Of a stretch of DNA of 26,917 nucleotides, positions 1-8,793 are shown one piece after another. The stretch lies in the NCBI RefSeq assembly GCF_000485595.1, contig NW_014577585.1, positions 104,277-131,193 of the forward strand, in the 5' to 3' direction. The notes below the pieces were generated by a model that ran no database searches, was not told the DNA's origin, and saw nothing but the letters and a program-made list of their open reading frames with translations. The position numbers and the translations under genes are program-made. How positions within the stretch are numbered: the stretch's first letter is position 1; every line of letters starts with the position of its first letter. Source of the stretch: Priapulus caudatus. Lineage: Eukaryota > Priapulida > Priapulimorpha > Priapulimorphida > Priapulidae.

Positions 1-1
1 A

Positions 2-28
<27 letters not shown>

Positions 29-35
<7 letters not shown>

Positions 36-66
36 GTCTATAGTTCACATCCGCCTGCAGAATTCC
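29..66 (+). repeat. Isolated copy of the GATA-element arm
   Basis: After a (TA)n run (3-34) comes TATACGTCTATAGTTCACAT followed by CCGCCTGCAGAATTCC. The same arm recurs at about 189-242 in direct orientation and at about 363-420 inverted. It looks like a third, diverged terminus of the same element. Confidence 0.6.
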
Positions 67-180
67 TCTCCTGGCAGGGGATTACAGAATCTACTATAGA
101 GAATACTATATACATATACATGTGTGAAGAAGAGGCCTGTACAGCGAGCAGTTTGATGCACCTTTTATACACAGTCATGT

Positions 181-280
181 ATATATATATATATACGTCT
201 ATAGTTCACATCCGTCTACAGATTTCTTTTTCTACACGTAACCGCCACGTAACCTCGCAGCATATATCTATCTGTCTATA

Positions 281-338
<58 letters not shown>

Positions 339-420
339 CTTTTATATATACAATGCCGCCGAGGTTACGTGTAGAAAAAGAATTCTGTAGACGGATGTGA
401 ACTATAGACGTATATATATA
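181..420. repeat. Inverted repeat enclosing a TATC array
   Basis: The left arm (about 181-242) begins TATATACGTCTATAGTTCAC and runs through a CTTTTTCTACACGTAACC segment. The right arm (about 361-420) is its reverse complement with one or two differences near the GATTTC/GAATTC site. The interior is the TATC microsatellite at 264-338. The structure resembles a small foldback or MITE whose core has expanded as a microsatellite. No target duplication was identified. Confidence 0.6.
264..338. repeat. (TATC)n microsatellite
   Basis: This is a nearly pure TATC tetranucleotide array with slight impurity at its 5' end. It is the inverse of the (GATA)n array at 438-622, so the two arrays can pair over about 70 bp. 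Confidence 0.95.
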
Positions 421-437
421 GATATAGATAAATAGAT

Positions 438-622
<185 letters not shown>

Positions 623-626
623 CAAT

Positions 627-697
627 ATTGATTGATTAATTAATTAATTTATTTATTTATTCATTCATTTATTCATTCATTCATTTATTCATTCAAT
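627..697. repeat. ATTA/ATTT/ATTC tetranucleotide tract
   Basis: ATTG, ATTA, ATTT and ATTC units follow one another directly after the GATA array. The tract looks like drifted products of one tetranucleotide expansion. Confidence 0.85.
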
Positions 698-794
698 AGA
701 AATTTACCTTCTCTCCGCCTATTTTGTTTTCCACTTTTTTCCGGCCCGTGTGTTATATTTATGAAGTTGCGACAAAACAGTTTACTGCTGTCAA

Positions 795-891
795 ATATTA
801 TCCAGAGTCCATAATAGAAATTTATTTATATATATATTTATTATATATTTTTAGTTCTATTGTTATTTCTATTATGGACTCTTGATATTAT
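795..891. mobile_element. Mini inverted-repeat element with flanking 7-bp repeat
   Basis: A perfect 18-bp inverted repeat, AGAGTCCATAATAGAAAT at 804-821 and its complement at 865-882, encloses an AT-rich loop of 43 bp. ATATTAT stands outside both arms (795-801 and 885-891), separated from each arm by 2-3 non-matching bases. This fits a tiny nonautonomous DNA element with a target duplication, though the intervening bases make the duplication tentative. Confidence 0.5.
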
Positions 892-1686
892 GAAATGATA
901 ATAAACTATTGAGGTTGCTAGTGCAATAAACGTGGCTGGTGTTTTCTAGCGTTCGTATCCGTTTGTATCCGGTGTAGCTACAGTGTAGCGGTGCACTATA
1001 GGTTTGCTAAGATTTGGGCATGAGCATACCATCGCATTAGTATATGACAACCGCACGCATAATACATTAAATGAAACCAGCGCGATTATATTTATTATTA
1101 TATTATTAATTATAAATTATTATTTTATTATGTGAATTATACGCGCGTGAAACCCGTTAAACCTGAAGTGCGACCCACGGAAATAACAGCGCAGTCTGAT
1201 AGTTTTATTATGGTACTGCTGACATTTACTGCTAATATGTATTATACGTAACCGTAGATGTTATGTGTCTACCATAATAATCTTCGTATAATAACATTAT
1301 ACGTTATACATTAATATATTAATTTTATCATCGTATACAAAATACGATTTCATAAGCGAATCGCCGGGAATTCAATGCTGTCATCATACCGATCATTTTA
1401 TGTGCATTATTAAATGTCTTCCTATGTGCACTCGTCCATAAATTTCTATATACATTCTTTGACGTAAAATATGTCGCAATTAAAATCTACTACACGATCG
1501 AATCCAGAGGGGGATATATCCAAATGTTCGGGATCTCCGATACTTTTGAGATTGTAGGTAAGGCACAACGCTACAATATAGTGTTTATCGGATTGCAACC
1601 GTTTTCTCATAATAATCTCTATACTACTCCATTTTCGCTCCACGTTCGCCGGAGCTCTTCCTTTCAGAATGCCTAGATCGGCCACC
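892..1686. other. No gene seen
   Basis: AT-rich sequence with short ATTATTA runs. A 79-codon minus-strand frame at 1446-1685 is open but shows no recognisable domain, splice context or biased composition. I leave it uncalled. Confidence 0.4.
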
Positions 1687-1734
1687 GGACCACCGAACTA
1701 TAACAAAGCGTATTGTTATAGTTCAGTGTGGTCC
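1687..1734. repeat. Short near-perfect palindrome
   Basis: GGACCACCGAACTATAACAA (1687-1706) pairs with the sequence at 1713-1734 across a 6-nt loop, with two extra bases in the right arm. TATTGTTATAG occurs again at 1756-1766, so part of the arm is repeated downstream. Confidence 0.6.
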
Positions 1735-1907
1735 ACACGGCTATTTACTCGTCTATATTGTTATAGCTAGTACAGTGCACTGGACGAGAGTCTCCGGTGA
1801 CGACAGGCTAGTGTCGCCATCTCGCGGGACAAAGTATTAGCATACCTTGATAGCCACATCAAAATCACTTTTAGCTCGCCTTGACATCGTCGCCTTGTCA
1901 CATGGGG

Positions 1908-2000
1908 TGTCGTCCGTCGTACGTCCGTCCGTCCGTCCGTCCGTGCGTCCGTGCGTCCGTCCGTCCGTCCGTCCGTCCGTCCGTCCGTCCGTCCGTCCGT
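1908..2000. repeat. (CCGT)n array
   Basis: Tandem GTCC/CCGT units with occasional GCGT variants. A similar array is at 11013-11060 in a related element. Confidence 0.9.
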
Positions 2001-2131
2001 CAACATTTGGCTACGGTCAACGATAACTCAAGAACCGTTTGACCCACATGTTTCAAATTGCATATAGTTGTTACACATATGGGAGAGGTTTGAACGTCCT
2101 ATTTTGGAGCACGCCAGTCGACCTACTTTCG

Positions 2132-2377
2132 CTGAAGGGGTCGTTGTCGTATCAGGTACTACATATATGTACCCGAGGTACATATATGTAGGCCTATACA
2201 CAAAGTGTACCAGACTTGTACTACAGAAGTGTACCCTAACCCTAACCCTAACCCTAACCCTAACCCTAATCCTAACCCTAAGCATACCTCATATAAAAAT
2301 ATAAACATAATACTAAACAACCTAAAACTACCTCGGTACATATATGTAGTACCTGATACGACAACGACCCTTCGTGC
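2132..2377 (+). mobile_element. Telomere-core miniature element, full copy
   Basis: The terminal inverted repeat GTCGTTGTCGTATCAGGTAC with flanks on the left is matched by its complement before 2370. Between them lie a GTGTACCAGACTTGTACTAC segment, about eight CCCTAA units (2231-2280), and an AT-rich segment with CATACCTCATATAAAAATAT. CCTACTTTCG stands on both sides (2122-2131 and 2378-2387). The uninterrupted site is present in a sister repeat at 2890-2904. The TIRs, target duplication and empty site together make an insertion nearly certain. It has no coding capacity, so it must be nonautonomous. Confidence 0.85.
2231..2280. repeat. Interstitial telomeric (CCCTAA)n
   Basis: About eight tandem CCCTAA units with one CCTAAT variant, lying inside the transposable element at 2132-2377. 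They are part of the element and not a chromosome end. Confidence 0.95.
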
Positions 2378-2440
2378 CCTACTTTCGAGCCACGTCCACT
2401 TTTTGGCAAAAATGGAAATGGCCATAAGTCAGTTCAGGTT

Positions 2441-2780
2441 CACCGAATTTTGCTCATTTACTCTATTTACTGTATTTTACTGTATAGCCACACACAACAT
2501 TATGTCGATGCATGGCTATGAAGGGTTAGGCAGCTATTGCTTATTTATAAACCCTGGCTCGACCAATGGCGGCTAAGCTTGATCTTGAAGTCGAGAACGT
2601 CTTTTGACGTTACTAGGTTTTGAGGGAGGCTGTTCCATGTGTCATTCACATGTCATTTCTGATATATGAATGAATAAGGACTGGCACCAAAACATATAAC
2701 ACGGGTTTTTATATTTTTTATATATTATGCAAATTAGGTAGATTAATTTGAGCAATTTCACTATGCATTTCAGTGTCTGT
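2441..2780. other. No gene seen
   Basis: Unremarkable sequence between the two copies of the (CCGT)n element body. No open frame here has recognisable content. Confidence 0.4.
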
Positions 2781-2940
2781 CTACGGTCAACGATAACTCA
2801 AGAACCGTTTGACCCACATGTTTCAAATTGCATACAGTTGTTACTCCTATGGGAGAGATTTGAACGTACTATTTTGGAGCACGCCAGTCGACCTACTTTC
2901 GAGCCACGCCCACTTTTTGGCAAAAATGAAAAAGGCCATC
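2781..2940 (+). mobile_element. (CCGT)n-element body, copy 2 (empty site)
   Basis: From CTACGGTCAACGATAACTCA to about GGCAAAAATG, this segment matches 2011-2131 plus 2388-2415 with few changes. It lacks both the CCGT array and the 246-bp insertion, so it records the pre-insertion sequence. A short fragment of the same body (GTTGTTACTCCTATATATGG) recurs at about 7441-7460. Confidence 0.75.
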
Positions 2941-3489
2941 TAGACGTGATGCGGCCATGATGTCGAGGCGCGCCGAGGATTGACACTTTGTGTCTTCCAA
3001 TCACAGCTTACGCCGCACCTCTCTATAATATAATATGAGGTGGGGACCCATCACAGTACCAAATCGCCGATCTCAGGAACTATGGCATTCTGCTAGGCTA
3101 GAACGGTTTCCTACAATAGAGTTTGGCACAAAAACAAAAATAGCACGTCGTTTAGCGCACTGCGCTACGTCCTTTTGTTGAATTTGGGCATCTACGTAAT
3201 CATAATAAGCCCCGCCTTCTTCGTTGATGGGCCTGAATGGGGCGACGTGACCCGTTACTGCGTGTAGCTGTTTGGCGAGACTGTTTGCTTTTCGTAAATA
3301 ATGAAAGGCCCGGCCGATGCATTTCGCACCAAAGTGGAAAAATTATACATTTTTACCCGCTTTCGAAAGTGAACGAGTGCGTCATTCATTGAACATTTAA
3401 GTTTTTCTTAAAATTAAATAATTCCGAAAATCCCTAACTGCGCTACTCGATTGGTTTAGCCAATGAACGTAGCTGTGTTTGTGACATCT
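2941..3489. other. No gene seen
   Basis: No domain, RNA gene or clear repeat structure recognised. One short 60-codon minus-strand frame at 3397-3579 crosses into the foldback arm and has no support. Confidence 0.4.
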
Positions 3490-3831
3490 TGCCCGCGCGC
3501 GTCTATTTTTTCCGTACCGCAAATGCGTAAACGTCCTATACGGGTTCCTCTGATTGGCTGCTTTGATTTGCCTTGACACAACAAACCTTCAAAACAAGAG
3601 AACAAACGCCCATTTGTAAATATTTGTTTTAGTTCATGATCAGTAGATAAGTAAGTTTTTTGATGTATTTTCTATGAAAAACACACATTTACTCATTAAT
3701 ATAAAGTATAATATCACTATAATTACAATTCTTTGTGTAACTGTGTTTTTTTAATCTTAATCTCAAGTTATGAGAGGGTTTGGGCTCTCGTAACATTTAC
3801 TACATACGTACGTATACGTACTCGGCCTAAA

Positions 3832-3935
3832 GCTGAAGGGGTCGTTGTCGTATCAGGTACTACAGATATGTACCCGAGGTACGTATATACATGTATGGGA
3901 TACACAAGTGTACCAGACCTGTATCTTCTCAGCAT
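3832..3935 (+). mobile_element. Partial telomere-core element in left foldback arm
   Basis: It starts GCTGAAGGGGTCGTTGTCGT and continues through GTACCAGACCTGTATCTTCT. It has the same terminus as the 2132-2377 element but lacks the CCCTAA core and opposite end. It is mirrored in the right arm at about 5506-5610, so it was present before the arms were duplicated. Confidence 0.75.
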
Positions 3936-4004
3936 ATAATAATGTCAAATGTGTTTACATAAACGTACCAGCCCCAGAGATGGAGATCGAATGAAGACGG
4001 TCAT

Positions 4005-4912
4005 GGAGGAGGAATAGGGGGCAGGAGAGAGAGGGTGAAGGAGGAGGAGGAAGAGGAGGAGGAGAAGGGTGCGTGATGTGGAGTACGTGGGAGGAGGAGA
4101 GGAGGGGAGGAGGGAGGGGAGGAGGAAGAGGGGGTGAAGGTGATGAGTAGGGGGCAGGAGGAGGAGGAGGATAGAGGAGTAAGAGGAGGAGGAAGGGGAG
4201 CGGAGAGAATGGAAAGTGAGAAAGACGAATCTTGAAGCAATCATGGAGGAGGAGAAGTAAGTTAGGGAGGAGCAGGAGCGGGAGGGCAGGAGGAGTGAGG
4301 AGGAGGGGATAAGGGTGATGGAGTAGGGTGGGAAGGAGGAGGAGAGGAGGAGGTGGGAGGAAGAGGAGGGGGAGGCAGGAGGAGGAGAGAGGAGGAAGGT
4401 AGGGAGGTAGGGGGGGAGAGGTGATGGCAGTAGGGGAGGAGGAGGAGGAGCAGGAGGGAGGGGAGGAGGAGGAGGTAGGAGGAGGAGGGGAGGCAGGAGG
4501 ATGGGGTGAAGTGATGTTGAGGAGGGTAGAAGGCAGGAGGAAGGAGGATGGGGAAGTGTGTTGGCAGTTAGGCTGGAAGGATGCGAGGAGGAGGCTATGG
4601 AGACGGTGTTGCGAGGTGGGTGGATGGAGGCAGGAGGAGGATGGAGGGATGGGGAGGAGGATGGAGGAGGTCCGGAGACGCGTGTTGGAGTAGGTGTGAG
4701 GAGGAAGAGGAGAGCGAGGCAGGGGGAGGCATGGAGGAGGAGGCAGGGAATGGCAGTGAGGAGCGAGTGAGGAGCGAGGATGAGGGGGCGGAGATAGGTT
4801 GTTGGCAGTAGCGTGGAGGATGGAGGAGGAGCGAGGAGTGAGGCAGGTAGGATGGAGGGGGATGGAGGAGAAGGGGGACAGTGATCAGTGAGCAAGAGGT
4901 GAGTAAGGTGAT
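4005..4912 (+). repeat. Polypurine (GGA/GAGGA)n tract
   Basis: About 900 bp of nearly uninterrupted G/A sequence with units such as GGAGGAGGAGG. Islands of ATCGAATGAAGACGGTCATGG type recur in it (about 3979 and 4224). Its complement gives a long open minus-strand frame (3945-4916) composed only of S, P, L, T and H-type residues, which I regard as composition, not a gene. Confidence 0.9.
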
Positions 4913-4914
4913 CC

Positions 4915-5437
4915 AACCTCCTAACTCCTCCTCCACTTCACTTCTCCCCTCCTCCTCTTCTCCTCCTCCTGCTCCTTCTCCATCACCTTCTCCCCTCTTC
5001 CTCCCCTCCTTCTCCTCCCCTTACTCTCATCACCTTCTCTCCTCCTCCTCCTCCTCCTCTCGCTCCTACTGTCTCTCCTCCTCATCCTGCCCCCTACTCT
5101 CCTCCCACACTTAAACCTCCTCCTCTCTCCCGTCCTCCTTCCTCGCTCCTCTCCCTCCTCCTCCTCCTCCTCCTCTCCTCCTCTTTCCCCTACATCATCA
5201 CATTCTCCCTCTCTCCTCCTCCTCCTCTTCCTCCCCCTCCTCCTCCTGCCTACTCCTCCTCCATGATCTTCATTCGATCTGCCATCACTTTCTCCAGCTT
5301 CCTCCTCCTCCTCCTCCCTCTCTCCTGCTCTCCTCCTCCTCCTCCTCCTCCTGCCCCATACTTCCATCCGTTCCTTTCTCCCCTCTTCTCCTCCTCCTCC
5401 TCCTCCTCCTCCTCCTCCTGCCCCCTATTCCTCCTCC
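4915..5437 (+). repeat. Polypyrimidine (TCC)n tract
   Basis: Nearly pure C/T sequence facing the purine tract across about 4913-4920. CATGATCTTCATTCGATCTG at 5262-5281 and a related island at about 5437-5460 show an internal unit repeated at about 180 bp spacing, so the arm interiors are themselves tandem. Confidence 0.9.
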
Positions 5438-5505
5438 ATGACCGTCTTCATTCGATCTCCATCTCAGGGGCAGGTACGTTTATGTAAACACATTGTACAT
5501 TATTA

Positions 5506-5610
5506 TATGCTGAGAAGATACAGGTCTGGTACAGTTGTGTATCCCATACATGTATATACGTACCTCGGGTACATATCTGTAGTACCTGATACGACAACGA
5601 CCCCTTCAGC
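5506..5610 (-). mobile_element. Partial telomere-core element in right foldback arm
   Basis: Reverse complement of the copy at 3832-3935, ending CGACAACGACCCCTTCAGC. It lacks the CCCTAA core. Confidence 0.75.
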
Positions 5611-5951
5611 TTTAGGCCGAGTACGTATACGTACGTATGTAGTAAGTGTTACGAGAGCCCAAACCCTCTCATAATTTGAGATTAAGATGAAAATAACACA
5701 GTTACACAAAGAATTGTAATTATAGTGATATTATATTTTATATTAATGAGTAAATGTGTGTTTTTCATAGAAAATACATCAGAAAACTTACTTATCTACT
5801 GATCATGAACTAAAACAAATATTTACAAATAGGCGTTTGTTCTCTTGTTTTGAAGGTTTGAAACGTCAAAGCAAATCAAAGCAGCCAATCAGAGGAACCC
5901 GTGTATGACGTTTACGCATTTGCGGTACGGAAAAAATAAACGCTGCCCGCG

Positions 5952-6284
5952 TGCTTTATGCTTGGCTTAGCGGGCCTCGAAATGGATATCGGAGGCAGGC
6001 ACCTCGCAATTAACCCGCGTGTTTGTTTACATATATTATAGCTTTGTGACGTACGGTGTTCGCGAGTTCTGCGATGATAACCTCGTAATTTCTAACATTT
6101 CTTAAGGTGCATGAAACATTTTACCAATTTAGTGGTGTCAGTTAGTCACGGATATGTCACAGTAAGTATTAACCGTATATGTTTCACATACGTTCACCTA
6201 TTTTGCACACAGGCGGTCGATCATTGTGAAAAATTGTGTGAAGATTTATTTTTATTGAGACGTTCCAAGCTTTGTTTGTGGTAC
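5952..6284. other. No gene seen
   Basis: A 97-codon plus frame beginning 6111 runs through this stretch into the miniature element at 6317. It is not recognisable and its 3' part is element sequence, so it is not called. Confidence 0.4.
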
Positions 6285-6857
6285 AAGGATAGAGAGCATG
6301 GCGAGATTGACAACTACAGGGCCGTAGTGGCCGCGACGGCAACACGGCACTGCCGTGGCACTATTTTGAAGAAAAAAAAATTCTGGAATGTGTATTTAAT
6401 ATGACAATGTGCCTATTAAAATTCAAACTTCAAAACATACAGATGTACATAGTGAAAGTATAAATGCAGATTGAAAATAGGCTTATTTTTCATAATTATG
6501 TACTGATAGTGTATACAATTTTGTAAATAATGTTTTATTATATAGTCATCATACTCATAACATATATTTTAGATACTTTAGTCAAAACATCAGCTTTAGC
6601 TACCTTCCTCTTTGAAATTTACAAATTGACCTTTTAAAATGATCAGAATTGGTTGCTTTCAACATAGCCTAAAAATGCAGGAAATGCTATTTTCAGGCTC
6701 TACATTTCAAAAAAATTTCTGGGGGAATACCAGACTCCCCGCATTGCATGGCTACATATTTATGCAGTGCCACTTTTTGGGAGGCCACTACGGCCCTGCA
6801 ACTATATGTATAGCGTAACACATCGGCTTTGCTCTCACAACCATGCTCTCTATCCTT
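6285..6857. repeat. Outer 17-bp inverted repeat
   Basis: AAGGATAGAGAGCATGG at 6285-6301 has its exact complement at 6841-6857. The arms frame the 482-bp element at 6317-6798. They may be the ends of an older, larger element into which it inserted, or a pairing fixed by chance. Confidence 0.45.
6317..6798. mobile_element. 482-bp miniature inverted-repeat element
   Basis: Perfect 16-bp termini: CAGGGCCGTAGTGGCC at 6317-6332 and its complement at 6783-6798. CAACTA directly abuts both ends (6311-6316 and 6799-6804), a 6-bp target duplication. Similarity continues weakly inward (GTGGCACT near both ends). The interior is AT-rich and noncoding. The transposase superfamily is not assigned. Confidence 0.8.
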
Positions 6858-7796
6858 TAGCCCTTTCATCAGTCTTGTACGTCAATGCACGTGCGCCAAG
6901 AGCCATAAACTCAACACAATTTCATCTCTGTTCTTGTTTACGCCTGAATGCGTGATTGATCAGGGAGGGGGTGCATGTAAGAGGGAGACATTTTCTTTGG
7001 GGTTCCGAAAAACACAATTCCACTTGACAATTTTATGGGCCATTTCAATTAGAAGCTCTGCATAATGGACCCCCAACAAGCCCTTTGACTGACTAGTCAA
7101 GAAATTCAAAGGTCTGTATATTGCTCTTATTTAGCCGCCGATAGTTCTTATTTAGAACGAAGTCTTCATTGTTATCTTCTAAAACTACAGACAATCCGCT
7201 GACCGCTGTGCCGTGCGCCGGGCCTCGAATTTGGCGCACGTCTCCACTGTGGACAGCACTTCATACTTGAACATCCCCGCGGTCGCGTGCGCATATCCCG
7301 CGGAACTGCGCGTCTCATCCGCGCGCAGCGCTCGGGATCAACAGCAAAGCTGTGTCACGCAATCTTGTATCATGTCTCTCTGGATTCATTCGATTTTGTT
7401 AAATTTTGGTATATGAATGTGCAAGGCTAGCCCAAAAACAGTTGTTACTCCTATATATGGGAGAGATGACAACGTCCTATTACGTTTATTTCGTCTAGCT
7501 GGTTATAACAACTCTACAATCATACCTATATACGTGTAATATTGTGTTTTAGATTCTTCGTTACAGTAATTTGACTGGTATATTTTATTGTTTTTATTTG
7601 CGCAATATTTGAAAATTAATATGGCGATCATTTAGGCGTAGCGCCATCTCCCGTCAAGATTTCAGACTTTCATATCTGAAACATTTGTTTTCGCATCAAA
7701 ACTTATGCATATATCATTATCAAGAGTATATAATGGGAGATGTGCTATTTAGTGCATGACGTGATAAATCGTTGAAATCTCATTGGATAACGCAGC
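6858..7796. other. No gene seen; small CpG-rich patch
   Basis: The stretch 7195-7345 is richer in C, G and CpG than its surroundings and holds a 67-codon plus frame at 7213-7416 without a recognisable domain. Nothing else is supported here. Confidence 0.35.
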
Positions 7797-7806
7797 AGGC
7801 ACTATG

Positions 7807-7842
7807 AAGCGATAGTGCCCGCCTGAGCGGGCACTATTGCTT
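7807..7842. repeat. 16-bp hairpin with GGGCACTAT motif
   Basis: AAGCGATAGTGCCCGC (7807-7822) pairs with 7827-7842 across the loop CTGA, with one G:T-type mismatch. The AGTGCCC/GGGCACT core recurs in the larger palindrome at 8041-8178, so the two belong to one palindrome family. Confidence 0.7.
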
Positions 7843-8040
7843 GCGCGACGCATTGTTATTATAACGCATTATGTTTACGTCACGAATCTCCTGCGTCTGG
7901 GCGCCACGCAAGATTTTTGAACGGCGGTTGTGTTTGTGTCGAACGTTTTGTTACATCGAATGCACCGGCAAATTAGGGAGTATAATGAAGGTATATAAGC
8001 ATGAAAAGTAGATTGCATAGTCATGTGATGCACTAAAAAC

Positions 8041-8178
8041 ATTAATGCCTGTTGTTGGGGGCACTATGAGAGCATAGTGTTGCTTTGGGAAGGAATAGTG
8101 CCCTCGCTACCGCTCGGGTACTATTCATTCCCTCAGCAACACTATGAGAGCATAGTGCCCCCAACAGCAGGCATTAAT
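8041..8178. mobile_element. 138-bp nested foldback palindrome
   Basis: The outer arms begin and end ATTAATGCCTG and match over 45 bp with about six differences. Each arm contains a small palindrome, CACTATGAGAGCATAGTG. An inner stem (GGGAAGGAATAGTGCCC with its imperfect complement) closes around the loop TCGCTACCGC. It looks like a foldback miniature element, but I see no target duplication outside ATTAAT. Confidence 0.65.
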
Positions 8179-8793
8179 ATATAAATAATGGGAGTTCTCC
8201 CATATATACTCTTGCTTTATATATCCCCCTCCCTCTTCTATCACACCCAAGGTGAGCTACAGTGTCATTGACACTTTCATTCATTCATATACTCGGGTGT
8301 ATACTTACATGACGAATTTGCGGATTGCCGGCGGCAGCAGGGGCGCACATTTTATTTCGTTTAGTCATGCAAGGTGAGCAGGTTTATAACTTGCCAAACG
8401 AGTTTGCTGGATTTACTTTTAACCAACTAAGACGATATCCTGCGGTCTGTTGTGATGTGCGGGTTGTTGTCTGTACGGTTGTCGCAACTCCACATAAACT
8501 ACATTTCCCGATGATTCCTGCGTGAACGCAACTTCTACGTTGACTTACTAAATTTCTATGTGGACACTAAATTTAAAGTAATTACTTTGTGTGAGGTTCC
8601 ACTGCGATTCCTGTGGGAACAGTACATCGTCGGTGATTTTCATATGACTCACATATAAACAAGACATTCTACGATGATCTACAGTGATATTAATTCTATT
8701 GTTACAATTTGTGGCGAGTGCCAGTCGGCGAACGTAGATCGTCTATGTCAGAAATACACCTCAGGTTAGTTAAACCTGCGAAGATTGGTCGAG
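8179..8793. other. Upstream region of the XXYLT1-like gene
   Basis: This 615-bp stretch between the palindrome and the ATG has no coding signal. TATAAA at 8654-8659, about 135 bp before the ATG, is a possible core-promoter element but AT content makes it weak. CAGGTTAGT at 8762-8770 could be a 5' UTR splice donor. An in-frame TAG at 8767-8769 closes the reading frame upstream of the chosen start. Confidence 0.3.

Larger units (their letters stand above)
1871..2440 (+). mobile_element. (CCGT)n-bearing miniature element, copy 1
   Basis: The copy begins near AGCTCGCCTTGACATCGTCG and has a CCGT/GCGT array at about 1908-2000. Its body starts CAACATTTGGCTACGGTCAA and continues to about 2440. The body is interrupted at 2132-2377 by a telomere-core element. 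The general layout (AGCTC start, CCGT array, then GTCAACA) is one I recall from mollusc and annelid miniature transposons; that comparison is from memory. The outer right boundary is not defined. Confidence 0.5.
3498..5943. mobile_element. 2.4-kb foldback element with long inverted arms
   Basis: The left arm (3498 to about 4020) and right arm (about 5422-5943) are inverted copies over roughly 525 bp, with scattered substitutions and small indels. The outer ends read GCGTCTATTTTTTCCGTACC on the left and, reverse-complemented, GCGTTTATTTTTTCCGTACC on the right. TGCCCGCG flanks both ends (3490-3497 and 5944-5951), a good 8-bp target duplication. The core is almost pure purine then almost pure pyrimidine. 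No credible coding region is present. Arm differences argue against a simple hairpin-read assembly artefact. Confidence 0.8.

Noticed and set aside
1446-1685. 79-codon minus-strand frame with ordinary-looking composition
   Set aside because: No recognisable domain, no splice or start context, and a length that chance allows in this window.
2231-2280. Chromosome end or fusion point from telomeric repeats
   Set aside because: The CCCTAA units lie at a fixed place inside a short element with target duplications, and recur in other copies in both orientations.
3945-4916. 323-codon open frame on the minus strand
   Set aside because: It is wholly translated from the GGA/TCC tract; composition is S, P, L and T with no domain, and it lies in a foldback element.
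6111-6404. 97-codon plus-strand frame as a gene
   Set aside because: Its 3' third is the terminus of the 482-bp MITE and the rest matches nothing I recognise.
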